This document shows, piece by piece, positions 8,711 to 17,251 of a stretch of DNA of 64,000 nucleotides. The stretch lies in assembly GCF_014199435.1 (NCBI RefSeq), contig NZ_JACIJP010000002.1:412001-476000 (forward strand), in the 5' to 3' direction. Made by a program: the position numbers and the translations under genes. Numbering within the stretch: position 1 is the stretch's first letter; every line of letters starts with the position of its first letter. The notes under the pieces are model-generated. The model saw only the letters and a list, made by a program, of their open reading frames with translations. It ran no database searches and had not been told where the DNA came from. The stretch is from Sphingobium subterraneum. Its GTDB lineage: Bacteria > Pseudomonadota > Alphaproteobacteria > Sphingomonadales > Sphingomonadaceae.

Positions 8711-9493
8711 GTGGACAAGCGCCTGAATGGCAAGGTTGCAATGGTGACCGGCGGAACGTCCGGAATCGGCGCGGGAACGGTCGACCGGTTGCGCCGGGAA
8801 GGCGCAACGGTGGTCTTCACCGGATCGAATCAGGAAGCGGCGGACCGCGTTTGCGCTGCGACCGGCGCGGAATTCATCCGTCACGATGTCACGGCATCGG
8901 CCGCATGGGACGGATTGGCGGAAGAGATCCTGACGCGGCACGGCCGCCTCGATATCGCCTTCGCCAATGCCGGGACGGAGAACGGCGACAGTTCGGTCGA
9001 GGACATCACGATCGAAGGCTGGAACAACGTGATCGGCGTCAACCTGACCGGCGCCATGCTGACTGTGCAGCACGCCATGCGCATGATGGCCCGCAACCCG
9101 GACGGCCCGGCCGGATCGATCATCGTCAATTCGTCGATGAACGCCCACCGGGCCATGGGAAATTTTCTCGCTTATTCGGTGTCCAAGGCCGCCGTCGTGG
9201 CGCTGGTTAAATCCGCCGCGGTCCATGCGGGCAACCGAAAATACAAGATCCGGGTCAACGCCATTCTGCCGGGCGTGGTCGAAACCGCCATGATCGTCAA
9301 CCTGATCGAGAAAGCGGACAACCCCGCCGCGGCCCGCGCGGCTTATGAGGGGCTCTCCCCCATGGGGCGCATGGCCGCGGTCGAGGAAGTCGCGGGCATG
9401 GTGGCGTGGCTGGCATCGGACGAGGCCCGCTTCTGCTCAGGCAGCGAATTTACAATGGACGGCGCAAGCACCGCCGGCATGAACGGGGTTTGA
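8711..9493 (+). CDS. short-chain dehydrogenase/reductase (SDR 1)
   Basis: A 260-residue classical SDR starting at GTG behind GGAGAG. It has the NAD(P) motif VTGGTSGIGAGTV, the FANAG block, the catalytic Ser in IVNSSM and Tyr-Lys in AYSVSKAA. It would interconvert an alcohol and a ketone. It is the first gene of a plus-strand run SDR-SDR-SDR-VOC with 5 to 46-bp gaps, divergent from the first Rieske oxygenase, so it may oxidise hydroxyl groups that the oxygenase introduces. Substrate unknown. Confidence 0.88.
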   Translation: MDKRLNGKVAMVTGGTSGIGAGTVDRLRREGATVVFTGSNQEAADRVCAATGAEFIRHDVTASAAWDGLAEEILTRHGRLDIAFANAGTENGDSSVEDITIEGWNNVIGVNLTGAMLTVQHAMRMMARNPDGPAGSIIVNSSMNAHRAMGNFLAYSVSKAAVVALVKSAAVHAGNRKYKIRVNAILPGVVETAMIVNLIEKADNPAAARAAYEGLSPMGRMAAVEEVAGMVAWLASDEARFCSGSEFTMDGASTAGMNGV

Positions 9494-9498
9494 GGGCT

Positions 9499-10317
9499 AT
9501 GGACAATCTGGGTTCCTTTCGCCTGAGCGGCCGCGTGGCGCTGGTGACCGGCGGCTTGCGGGGTATCGGTCTGGCGTGCGTGGAGCGCTTCCTCGTCGAA
9601 GGCGCCGAAGTCATCCTGACCGATCTCGATACGGCCGACAGCGAACTGGCGGTCAGCACCCTGTCGCGACTGGGGCAGGCCGCCAGCTATGTTCAGGCCA
9701 ATGTCACGAGCGAGGTGGATTGGGCGAGCGTGCTGGCCGCGGTCGAGCAACGGCATGGCACGCTGCACATTCTGGTCAACAATGCCGGGATCGACCTGAC
9801 CGGCCCTGTTGCATCCACCAGTCTGGAAGGCTGGCGTCGCATCATGGGCATCAACGTCGACGGGGTGTTTCTTGGCGTGCGGACACTCGTGCCCCTGCTG
9901 GAAAAGAGCGGCGTGGACGTCACGGGTGGGGCTTCGATCATCAATGTCAGCTCGATCATGGGCCTTGTCGGAATGAGCGAAGTTTCCGCCTACAACGCGA
10001 GCAAGGGCGCGGTCCGCCTGTTCACCAAATCCATTGCCCTCGAATTTGCGGAGAAGCGCATGCCGATCCGCGCCAATTCTCTCCACCCCGGTTTCGTCGT
10101 CACGCCGCTCCTCAACGAGGGTTTCCAGCGCTGGGTCGACAAGGGCGTCGCCGAAAAGGCGCAGGACCTGATCGACATGGTTGCGGCGAAAACCCCGCTC
10201 GGTCGGCTTGCTGATCCAAAGGAACTGGCCAGCGCCGCCTTTTTCCTCGCGTCCAGCGACAGTTCCTACATGACCGGGGCCGAGCTGGTCATCGATGGCG
10301 GCTGGACGGCGCAATAG
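9499..10317 (+). CDS. short-chain dehydrogenase/reductase (SDR 2)
   Basis: A 272-residue classical SDR. It shows VTGGLRGIGLACVERF, ILVNNAGIDLTG, INVSSIMG and the catalytic AYNASKGAV, and ends with the usual GAELVIDGGWTAQ. An Asp after the second beta strand (LTDLD) suggests NAD+ preference. It starts 5 bp after SDR 1, so it is in the same operon. An oxidative role in the catabolic island is likely; the substrate is not known. Confidence 0.88.
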   Translation: MDNLGSFRLSGRVALVTGGLRGIGLACVERFLVEGAEVILTDLDTADSELAVSTLSRLGQAASYVQANVTSEVDWASVLAAVEQRHGTLHILVNNAGIDLTGPVASTSLEGWRRIMGINVDGVFLGVRTLVPLLEKSGVDVTGGASIINVSSIMGLVGMSEVSAYNASKGAVRLFTKSIALEFAEKRMPIRANSLHPGFVVTPLLNEGFQRWVDKGVAEKAQDLIDMVAAKTPLGRLADPKELASAAFFLASSDSSYMTGAELVIDGGWTAQ

Positions 10318-10363
10318 CGTCCCACCGCTTTCTTCGTCTCTGATTCCGCAGAAAGGCTTTCCC

Positions 10364-11143
10364 ATGACCATTGCCCTGCCAGATGTCATTGCCGTTGTAA
10401 CAGGCGCCGCGGGGGGCATCGGGCGCGAAATCGTCAAGGCCTTGAAGGCCGCCGGTGCCACAGTGGTGGCGACCGACTTGCGGGATGATGCCGACGTCGC
10501 CGACGCGGACCATTATCTCAAGCATGATGTCGCCAGCGAAGCCGACTGGCGCGCCGTCGAGCATTATGTGCGGGAAACCTATGGTCGGCTCGACGTGCTT
10601 GTGAACAACGCGGGTTACTCGATCGTCACCCGCTTTGAAGACACGGCGCTGTCCGATTTCCATCGGGTGAACGCCATCAATGTCGACAGCGCGATCATCG
10701 GTACCCAGATCCTGCTCGATCTGCTGAAGGCGGGGGGCAAGGCGCGCAAGGGCGGCGCGTCGATCATCAATTTTTCGAGCGTGGGTGGGCTGCAGGGCGC
10801 CGCGTTCAATGCGGCCTATTGCGTCAGCAAGGCTGCGATCCGGATGCTGTCCAAATGTCTGGGCGCGGAGTTTGCCGCGCTCGGCTACAACATTCGTGTG
10901 AACTCCGTCCATCCGGGGGGCATCGATACTCCGATGCTCAATTCCATCATTGACCGTTATGTTGAGCTGGGCGCTGCGCCATCGCGCGAGGCGGCCAAGG
11001 CCGGGGTCGTGCAGTCCCACCCGATCGGCCGTCTGGGCCGCCCAGAGGAAATGGCCGGGGGCGTCGTATTTCTCGCCAGCGAGGCCGCCAGTTTCATGAC
11101 CTGCGACGAGCTGGTTATGGATGGCGGCTTTTCGCAGGTTTGA
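10364..11143 (+). CDS. short-chain dehydrogenase/reductase (SDR 3)
   Basis: A 259-residue classical SDR: VTGAAGGIGREIVKAL, VLVNNAGYSIV, INFSSVGGLQ, AYCVSKAAI and a C-terminal DELVMDGGFSQV. Asp at the end of the second strand (ATDLRDD) favours NAD+. The ATG at 10364 is the first with the full Rossmann start. The frame is open further upstream, but that extension overlaps SDR 2 and has no family similarity. It is the third gene of the SDR-SDR-SDR-VOC unit. Confidence 0.88.
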   Translation: MTIALPDVIAVVTGAAGGIGREIVKALKAAGATVVATDLRDDADVADADHYLKHDVASEADWRAVEHYVRETYGRLDVLVNNAGYSIVTRFEDTALSDFHRVNAINVDSAIIGTQILLDLLKAGGKARKGGASIINFSSVGGLQGAAFNAAYCVSKAAIRMLSKCLGAEFAALGYNIRVNSVHPGGIDTPMLNSIIDRYVELGAAPSREAAKAGVVQSHPIGRLGRPEEMAGGVVFLASEAASFMTCDELVMDGGFSQV

Positions 11144-11157
11144 GCGGGGAGAGAGCG

Positions 11158-11661
11158 ATGTCCCCGCCCCTACCCGGCGTTCTGGGCGTGCACCATATCG
11201 GCGTTTCGGTTCCCGATCTCGATCTGGCACGGCGCTTCTACATCGATCTGCTTGGCGCGGTGGAAGAAGTCGAACCCATGGGCTGGTCGGACAACCCCTT
11301 CATCGACGCGGTTGTCGGACTGGAGGGCAGCGCCGCCCGCCAGTTCTTCTGTCGGCTGGGCAATGTGCAAATCGAGGTGTTCGAATATTCGGCGCCGAAG
11401 CAGGCGCCGCTCGACCCGCACCGGGGCGTCAACGAATATGGCTATACCCATATCGCGCTGCAGGTCGAGGATGTGGCGGCGGTTCACGCACGCGTACTGG
11501 ATGCCGGCCTGCCAGTGCACACGCCCCCGGCGCTCGATGGTATTACGACCGATGCCGATGGCGTGAAGCACGGCTATGCCGGAAGCTATTGCCGCGACTA
11601 TTTCGGCAACGTGTTCGAGATCCTGGAAGTTCACGAAAGTCGGGACATCCGGCCCCTGTAG
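11158..11661 (+). CDS. VOC family (glyoxalase/methylmalonyl-CoA epimerase-like) protein
   Basis: A 167-residue vicinal-oxygen-chelate protein. Two beta-alpha-beta-beta-beta modules are seen: GVHHIGVSVPDLDLARRFY and GYTHIALQVEDVAAVHARV. Putative metal ligands are the His in HHIGV, the His in YTHIAL and the Glu in VFEILEV. The family includes epimerases, dioxygenases and isomerases. ATG at 11158 has GGGGAGAG upstream; a TTG that overlaps the SDR 3 stop is also possible. It is the last gene of the SDR operon and converges on SDR 4. A ring-cleaving dioxygenase role is possible but not shown by motif. Confidence 0.8.
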   Translation: MSPPLPGVLGVHHIGVSVPDLDLARRFYIDLLGAVEEVEPMGWSDNPFIDAVVGLEGSAARQFFCRLGNVQIEVFEYSAPKQAPLDPHRGVNEYGYTHIALQVEDVAAVHARVLDAGLPVHTPPALDGITTDADGVKHGYAGSYCRDYFGNVFEILEVHESRDIRPL

Positions 11662-11682
11662 GCGATGTTCTCCCGTGGGCCG

Positions 11683-12441
11683 CTACAGCGAGGACCCACC
11701 GTCCAGAACGAACTCGGCCCCCGTCGCGAAAGCGCTCTCGTCGCTGGCGAGGTAAAGGCACAGCGCTGCGACCTCTTCCGGCTTTCCGATTCGGCCGATG
11801 GGATGCAGCGCCAGCCATTCGGCATAGAGCGCATCGGGATCCTCGGCCTGGGCCAGAACTTTGTCGAGGATCGGCGTGTGGATGACGCCGGGATGCACCG
11901 AATTGCAGCGCATGCCATATCCCGCCCGCGCATAATGCAGTGCAACCGATTTGGTCATGTGCGTTACCCCGGCCTTTGCCGCATTGTAGGCGACGAGATA
12001 ATGTTCCGCGCGGATGCTCGCCATGGACGAAATGTTGATGACCGACCCGCCTGTCTTTCGCATCAGCGGCACGACATGCTTGCACCCCAGAAACGGGCCG
12101 ACCAGGTCGACATCCATTTCGTGCCGGAACGCGTCGAGTGTGACCTCCTCGACCGATCCATAGGTGGTAATGCCCGCGCAATTGACCAGCACATCGAGGC
12201 GGCCGTGTCGCGACGCGATGGCGGCGAAAACGGCGATCCAGTTCTCTTCACTCGTCACGTCGAGCTGGAGAAAGTCCGTGCGCGCACCCAGTTCGTTTGC
12301 CAGCGCCGTGCCATTCGCCTCGTCGATGTCGGTGAGCACGACAGTAGCGCCCTCCTCATGAAATCGCCGGACGATGGCGTCCCCCAGACCGGACGCAGCG
12401 CCCGTCACCAGAGCAACCTTACCGGCAATCCTGCCTGCCAT
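11683..12441 (-). CDS. short-chain dehydrogenase/reductase (SDR 4)
   Basis: A 252-residue classical SDR: VTGAASGLGDAIVRRF, VLVNCAGITTYG, INISSMASI, AYNAAKAGVTHM, GAEFVLDGG. Asp-Ile-Asp after strand two indicates NAD+. The start is the ATG at 12441, with AGGAG 7 nt upstream; another ATG lies two codons earlier. It is divergent from the ABM protein at 12573 across 130 bp and converges on the VOC gene. Confidence 0.88.
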   Translation of the reverse strand: MAGRIAGKVALVTGAASGLGDAIVRRFHEEGATVVLTDIDEANGTALANELGARTDFLQLDVTSEENWIAVFAAIASRHGRLDVLVNCAGITTYGSVEEVTLDAFRHEMDVDLVGPFLGCKHVVPLMRKTGGSVINISSMASIRAEHYLVAYNAAKAGVTHMTKSVALHYARAGYGMRCNSVHPGVIHTPILDKVLAQAEDPDALYAEWLALHPIGRIGKPEEVAALCLYLASDESAFATGAEFVLDGGSSL

Positions 12442-12490
12442 GAGCATCTCCTGTTCCGCGACCAGTCAGCACAGCCCCGCCATCCGTCGC

Positions 12491-12510
12491 ACCTGACCAA
12501 AGTACCAGAA
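12491..12510. promoter_or_regulatory. weak ACCT-type element, SDR 4 / ABM promoter
   Basis: ACCTGA-N8-CCAGAA shares 8 of 12 half-site positions with the element at 23238 and sits in the middle of the divergent SDR 4/ABM promoter. Its right half is poor, so it is only a candidate. Confidence 0.2.
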
Positions 12511-12572
12511 GCGGCAGCACAGGGTTGTTCCTAGCGTCCTCCCACCAGAAAGCGCTCAAAAAGGAACACGCC

Positions 12573-12932
12573 ATGCCGGTCATCGTTGCGGGAACGCTCA
12601 CTTTTGCCGGAGACAGCGAGACCTGCGCGTCCATCATCCGCGCCGGTGTGGCCCACATCGCGGACAGTCGCCGCGAAGAGGGATGCGTCGCCTATAACTG
12701 GGCCGTCGATCCGCTCGATCCGGCGACAATCCACGTGTTCGAGGAATGGGACGACGAAAAAGCCCTGCTTCGTCACTTTCAGCACAGTTCCTACCGTGCG
12801 ATGCGCAGCCATCTGGAACGTTACGACCTCATCGGTTTTCACGTTCAGCTCTATTCCGCCGGCCGGGTGGAACCGGTGTATGATGAGGCGGGCCAGCCGC
12901 GCAGCGCGCTATTCGACGTCAGCCTGCCTTAG
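12573..12932 (+). CDS. antibiotic biosynthesis monooxygenase (ABM) domain protein
   Basis: A 119-residue single ABM/ferredoxin-like domain: VIVAGTLTFAGDSETCASII, GCVAYNWAVDPLDPATIHVF, EEWDDEKALLRHFQHSSYRA. Such proteins are small cofactor-free monooxygenases, isomerases or quinol-binding proteins. The ATG follows AAGGAACACG. It is divergent from SDR 4 and its stop codon overlaps that of the convergent SnoaL-like gene by three bases. Function in this cluster is not known. Confidence 0.78.
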   Translation: MPVIVAGTLTFAGDSETCASIIRAGVAHIADSRREEGCVAYNWAVDPLDPATIHVFEEWDDEKALLRHFQHSSYRAMRSHLERYDLIGFHVQLYSAGRVEPVYDEAGQPRSALFDVSLP

Positions 12933-13366
12933 GCGCCGCCTCCGCTCTCGACCTCGGGCGGGATCAGCATGTCCATGGAGAATAGCGCGGCTTTCCACCC
13001 TGCCGGTGTACGTACGACATCGAAATAATAACGCCCGCGCATGGTGATCCCTCCGCCCGCCTTGTACCGGCCCATGCCTACGACATAGGTCCGCACAGAG
13101 GCCTTATCGCCCGCATAGGACGTGACGGCAAAGTTGCTCAGATAGTGCGCGTGCGCCGCCATGACGTCGAACGTGTTGGCATAAAACTGGCGGATCGCGG
13201 CCCGCCCCGTCAGGCTCGGGAAACCTACTCCGGACAGATCGAACACGGCGGCGTCGGTGAAAATGGTACCGATGCCATCGAGATCGTGAAGGCTGTCGAC
13301 CGCATGCGCAAAGGCGACCAGCAGATCCTCCAGCGCAACACGATCTTCCCACGGGCAAACTGCCAT
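12929..13366 (-). CDS. SnoaL-like / NTF2-fold protein (1)
   Basis: A 145-residue NTF2-like fold: EDRVALEDLLVAFAHAVDSL, FTDAAVFDLSG, GRAAIRQFYANTF and RGRYYFDVVRTPAGWKAALF. The fold is shared by ring-hydroxylating dioxygenase beta subunits, ketosteroid isomerases and dehydratases. It lies 44 bp after the second Rieske alpha subunit on the same strand, so it could be a beta-like companion or an isomerase. No isomerase catalytic pair is obvious. ATG 13366 has GGAAG upstream. Confidence 0.75.
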   Translation of the reverse strand: MAVCPWEDRVALEDLLVAFAHAVDSLHDLDGIGTIFTDAAVFDLSGVGFPSLTGRAAIRQFYANTFDVMAAHAHYLSNFAVTSYAGDKASVRTYVVGMGRYKAGGGITMRGRYYFDVVRTPAGWKAALFSMDMLIPPEVESGGGA

Positions 13367-13410
13367 CGTCACTTCCTTCCGACAGGACGCTGCGCAATCC
13401 GCAGCGCTGA

Positions 13411-14739
13411 CTAGGCGTCGCCCGGTCCCCTGACATAATCGTTGAGCAGCTCGTGGAAACGCTGAACGCGCTTTTCCTGGAGCGGCAAGATACAGCCCTT
13501 GAACCCCCGCGAGTTCAGACCTTGCTGCTGCGACGTGCCGATGGAGAGATCCTGGTCGGCAACATAGCCGACGCTTACCCCATCGCCATAAACGGAATGG
13601 CGTTGAACCGCATCATGGCGCAGCGGAACATCGCCGATCGGTGTGGCGACAGTTTTCATGCCCGCGACCGGAGGATAGAAGCACCAGTGCTGGAACACAC
13701 ACTTTTCCGGGTCGGTCGGGTGTGGCTCGGTGCGCAGGACTTGCAGCTGTTCGGGGCTCATCGTCAGCGTGAGGTTGGGGAACAGGGTACAGTGGAAATA
13801 GTCGACCAATTGCTGGTCAGACATGCTGTCGTAATTGGTGAAACCCCTGCCCGGACCGAGGCGACGCTTGGCATCGATGATCGCCTGCCGCAGATCGCCC
13901 GTGCGGCCGCTGAAGTCCGCCGGATCGATGTCCCACGCGCGGGCGACATCATCAAGCGGCGCGGGAACTTCGGTCGTGTGGTAATCGACGCGCGTGGTTG
14001 CCTGATGCCCCTTCATCCACATCGCATTGTGGCCGGATGGATACATTTCGAACACGGTATCCGGCAGGCCGTCGTTGATGAAGGTCGCCAGTTCGGGGTG
14101 AATGGTCGGCAGATGATAGCTTTCGTTGAAATTGTCGCGGATGATTTTCCAGTTGAACTCGCAATCCGCGGACAATTTGAGGACGCGCACCCAGTTTTCG
14201 ATACCGTAGCCCTTCAGTCTTTCCGGAAAAGGCGTCAGCCATTCCGCGAGCGGAGCCACATCGTCGTCCATGCACCAGAAGACGAACGGTCCCCATGTGT
14301 CGCAGCGCAATTCGGACAGATGGACCTTGCCGCAGGGGTTGCCGTTCGCGAAATCGTCGGGATCCTGCACCTGCGCCAAGGTGCCATCCAGATCGAATTT
14401 CCAGTTGTGATACCCGCAGGCAATGCGGGGAACACTCGTCACTTCATCAAGAATCAGGCGGTTTCCCCGGTGCGGGCAGCTGTTGTAGAATGCCCGGATG
14501 GAGCCGTCCTCCTGCCGCACCATGATCACCGATTCCTTGGCGAAATTGTGCCGGACAATGTCGCCCGCCTCCTCGAACTCGGCAAGCACACCGCCCAGAT
14601 GCCAGACCTTGGGCCAGAGATTTTTTATCTCCAGATCCATCCAATGCTTGGAGATGTAGCGGTCTGCGGTGATGGGATCGCCCCGCACGGGCAGGTCGAA
14701 TTCCGCTGAATAGCGCGATACCGCGGTTTGAACGTTCAT
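13411..14739 (-). CDS. Rieske non-heme iron oxygenase alpha subunit (second of three)
   Basis: A 442-residue alpha subunit. Rieske ligands are Cys88/His90 (CPHRGNRL) and Cys108/His111 (CGYHNWKF). The catalytic iron ligands are His209 and His214 in NESYHLPTIHP and Asp397 in ADQDLSIGTSQQQGL. The bridging acidic residue is Glu206, the alpha3-type choice. The gene is transcribed away from the TetR regulator at 14916 and is followed by a SnoaL-like gene. The three Rieske paralogues here are strongly diverged from each other, so each likely acts on a different intermediate. The electron donor is probably the ferredoxin at 27169. Confidence 0.92.
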   Translation of the reverse strand: MNVQTAVSRYSAEFDLPVRGDPITADRYISKHWMDLEIKNLWPKVWHLGGVLAEFEEAGDIVRHNFAKESVIMVRQEDGSIRAFYNSCPHRGNRLILDEVTSVPRIACGYHNWKFDLDGTLAQVQDPDDFANGNPCGKVHLSELRCDTWGPFVFWCMDDDVAPLAEWLTPFPERLKGYGIENWVRVLKLSADCEFNWKIIRDNFNESYHLPTIHPELATFINDGLPDTVFEMYPSGHNAMWMKGHQATTRVDYHTTEVPAPLDDVARAWDIDPADFSGRTGDLRQAIIDAKRRLGPGRGFTNYDSMSDQQLVDYFHCTLFPNLTLTMSPEQLQVLRTEPHPTDPEKCVFQHWCFYPPVAGMKTVATPIGDVPLRHDAVQRHSVYGDGVSVGYVADQDLSIGTSQQQGLNSRGFKGCILPLQEKRVQRFHELLNDYVRGPGDA

Positions 14740-14777
14740 CGATGCATCCTCATCCGGTCCGGTTGTTCATTATTACC

Positions 14778-14858
14778 AGTCGGCGGATTAAACCGACTCA
14801 CCTGCCGGTTTTATGCTATTCCCCGCACATTGTCCCACCTCCTCATTTGACTAGGTGG
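14778..14858. promoter_or_regulatory. divergent promoter with two inverted repeats (Rieske 2 / TetR)
   Basis: Two dyads lie in the 176-bp gap. AGTCGG-N9-CCGACT occupies 14778-14798. CCACCT-N12-AGGTGG occupies 14835-14858 and contains the 20-bp ACCT-N12-AGGT form (14837-14856). The first lies close to the oxygenase start and the second close to the TetR start. TetR repressors commonly bind such dyads in their own divergent promoter, so at least one is a good operator candidate. Confidence 0.5.
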
Positions 14859-14915
14859 AGAAAGCGGAACCGGGCGTGATCAGGCACACAGGATGAGGCA
14901 GTGTAGGAAAAAGCC

Positions 14916-15593
14916 ATGACGACCAAGACCAACACGCTTCAGGACCGCGTTCTCGCCGCCCTGTCGCCCGACCGGGACGTCGCCGCGCCCACCAAGTGGC
15001 AGCAGCGCAAGAGCGCCCAGATGCGCGAACGGATCGTCCAAACCGCCGTCGACTGCCTGGTGGAAGGGGGCTATGCGGGCCTGACCACGGCGGCCGTGGC
15101 GACCCGGTGCGGCGTGTCGCGGGGGGCCATGCACCACCATTTCCCGACGCGACTGGAACTGGTCGGCGCGGTCGTCGATCATGTGGTCTACCACCGCATG
15201 CGCGGTTATCTCGCCGACTATTTCGGCGGCATCGCGCGCCGCAAGGACGAGCCGCTCATCGAACTGGCGTGCGAGGCGCATTGGCGTTCCGTTCAGACCC
15301 CCGACTATGCCGCCTGGCTCGAACTGGCGAGCGCGGCTCGCACCGATACCGAACTTGCGGCCATTTTCGATCCTGTTGCTCGGCGATACGACACGGTGTG
15401 GACCAGCGAGATGATCGAGGCTTTCCCCCAGTGGAAGGACCATTGGGATCTGCTGAAGCTCGCACATGATTTTACCAGCGCCGTCCACAGCGGCATGCTG
15501 CTGCACGCCCCGGTCTTCGGGAGCGAAGGGCGTATGGAACGGCTGCAGCACTTTGTCGCGCGGACAGTGCAGCAGATGTATGACAGTCGTTAG
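14916..15593 (+). CDS. TetR family transcriptional regulator
   Basis: A 225-residue regulator. The TetR helix-turn-helix covers residues 35-85: MRERIVQTAVDCLVEGGYAG, TTAAVATRCGVSRGAMHHHF, PTRLELVGAVVDHV. The C-terminal ligand domain is family-variable and has no recognisable ligand signature. An unusual 30-residue N-terminal extension precedes the DNA-binding domain. It is divergent from the second Rieske oxygenase and is the best candidate local repressor for it. The effector may be a pathway intermediate or CoA ester. Confidence 0.88.
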   Translation: MTTKTNTLQDRVLAALSPDRDVAAPTKWQQRKSAQMRERIVQTAVDCLVEGGYAGLTTAAVATRCGVSRGAMHHHFPTRLELVGAVVDHVVYHRMRGYLADYFGGIARRKDEPLIELACEAHWRSVQTPDYAAWLELASAARTDTELAAIFDPVARRYDTVWTSEMIEAFPQWKDHWDLLKLAHDFTSAVHSGMLLHAPVFGSEGRMERLQHFVARTVQQMYDSR

Positions 15594-15684
15594 GGGTACC
15601 GCGTACTGATCTCGCACATGTGTCAGGTGTTTCGCCGACACGGCTACCCCAGACTAGGGCAACTGAATTCACGTGGAGAGTGTC

Positions 15685-16371
15685 ATGGCGAACGTCGTAA
15701 TCACAGGAGCGGGTCGCGGCATTGCGCTGGAGCTGGTGCGTCAGCATGTCGAAGCTGGCGACTGGGTCTTTGCTCTGGCGCGCAGTCCCGAAAGCGCAGG
15801 CGAACTCGCCAGTCTGGCCGCCGGATCCGGCGGGCGGCTCACCGTTCACACGATGGATGTATCACGCGATGACAGCGTGCGGGCGGGCGCGGCATCGACC
15901 GGGTCGGACGGCATCGACCTGATTTACAATGTCGCTGGCACGTTGGGAAATCCGTCCGCGCAACTGGAGGATTTGGACTGGAAAGATTTCGACGACACCA
16001 TCGAAGTGATGCTGAAGGGTCCGATGCGTGTCGTTCTGGCTTTTCTTCCGCGCATGTCCGCTGGCGGCAAGATCATGAACTTTTCGAGTCAGCTTGCGGC
16101 GTCGACCTGGCCCTATGGTGGATTCTACCCCTATGGCGCCGCCAAGGCGGGTATGAACCGCATGATGCGTTCGGTCGCAATGGACCTTAAAGAGCGCGGT
16201 ATCATCGTCGGCCTTATCCACCCTGGCTATGTGCAAACGGATATGGGCGGGCCGGGCGCGGACATCAGCCCGGCAGAGAGCGCCGCGAGCATTAAGGCTC
16301 TGGCGGAGGGCTGGACGCTCGAACAGTCGGGCGAGTTCTACAAATGGAATGGCGAACCGCACGCCTGGTGA
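15685..16371 (+). CDS. short-chain dehydrogenase/reductase (SDR 5)
   Basis: A 228-residue SDR of the compact type: VVITGAGRGIALELVRQHVE, IYNVAGTLGNPS, MNFSSQLA and the catalytic YPYGAAKAG (Tyr-x3-Lys). It ends FYKWNGEPHAW instead of the usual glycine-rich tail, as in C-factor-like SDRs. ATG 15685 follows GTGGAGAG. It stands alone between the TetR gene and the convergent TIM-barrel gene. Substrate unknown. Confidence 0.85.
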   Translation: MANVVITGAGRGIALELVRQHVEAGDWVFALARSPESAGELASLAAGSGGRLTVHTMDVSRDDSVRAGAASTGSDGIDLIYNVAGTLGNPSAQLEDLDWKDFDDTIEVMLKGPMRVVLAFLPRMSAGGKIMNFSSQLAASTWPYGGFYPYGAAKAGMNRMMRSVAMDLKERGIIVGLIHPGYVQTDMGGPGADISPAESAASIKALAEGWTLEQSGEFYKWNGEPHAW

Positions 16372-16398
16372 GAGTGCGGACCGCTACCAAGCCTGACA

Positions 16399-17214
16399 CT
16401 ACCGGTTTTCCCCCGCAGCGAGATCGCGTCTGCGGCCGAACCAGTCGCGCGTTGCCTGTGCGACTGCGCAGGCTCGTGCCATCGGATCTGGGTAGGCGGT
16501 GCGCAGTGCCAAGCTGCGCAACTCGACCGAAAGGGGTATATCGACCGGCAGCGCAGCTAGCATTGCTTCAAGAGGCAATGCTCCCTGCCCGCATTGTTCG
16601 CGCAGATCGACCGCGTCGAGAATGACAGCATCGAAATCGTCGGGGTCGGGACGCCGCGCAGACGCGTCGCAAAACTGCGCATAGGGGACGAGCGCCGGGT
16701 CGAGCTGCGCGATCTGCTCAATGGACGTCCCGGACCGGTCGACATGAATCGGATCCACGAGAATCGCACCGAGCGGGTGTCCGACCATCTCGATGATGGC
16801 GCGCGCCTGCGTCAGGTTTTTGACCTGCGTGAATACGCCAAATTCCAGCGCGACGCGCATGCCGCTCCCCTCCGCATGATGGCAGAGAGCTTCGAGCGCG
16901 GCCGCTGTGGCGGCAGGATCGGGGTGGGACGAAACACACAGGACATCGGCCGCGCCCAGATCGGCGCCAATATCAATGATCCTGCGATGGGCGTCCAGCC
17001 CTTCTCCCGGCTTGATCCACACCACCTCGACATCGAGCAGCGGCAGCCCGGTAGCGGTCAGAGCGTCCCTCGCCGCCTGGCTCTGTGCCGTGGTCCACTC
17101 GGCGGGATCCACCCAGATGCCTGCCGCATCGAAACCCGCCGACCGCGCCGCTTCGATCACGACGGAAGCGCCAAATTCGGGCAGCACCCCGGATGCAAGA
17201 GAAAGCGGATTCAT
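16399..17214 (-). CDS. sugar phosphate isomerase/epimerase-like TIM-barrel protein
   Basis: A 271-residue protein of the xylose-isomerase-like TIM-barrel family: FGASVVIEAARSAGFDAAGI, GADLGAADVLCVSSHPD, GMRVALEFGVFT, GAILVDPIHVDRSGTS, VPYAQFCDASA and DIPLSVELRS. Acidic and His residues at strand ends (Glu in ALEFG, Asp-His in DPIHVDR, Asp in FCDAS, Glu in SVELRS) fit the divalent-metal site. Members isomerise or epimerise keto sugars or act as dehydratases and deglycosylases. It follows the third Rieske oxygenase by 37 bp on the same strand. ATG 17214 is preceded by GGAAGG. The substrate is not evident. Confidence 0.75.
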   Translation of the reverse strand: MNPLSLASGVLPEFGASVVIEAARSAGFDAAGIWVDPAEWTTAQSQAARDALTATGLPLLDVEVVWIKPGEGLDAHRRIIDIGADLGAADVLCVSSHPDPAATAAALEALCHHAEGSGMRVALEFGVFTQVKNLTQARAIIEMVGHPLGAILVDPIHVDRSGTSIEQIAQLDPALVPYAQFCDASARRPDPDDFDAVILDAVDLREQCGQGALPLEAMLAALPVDIPLSVELRSLALRTAYPDPMARACAVAQATRDWFGRRRDLAAGENR

Positions 17215-17251
17215 CGGACAGCCTTCCGCACCGTTTTTCGACACCGGCGGA

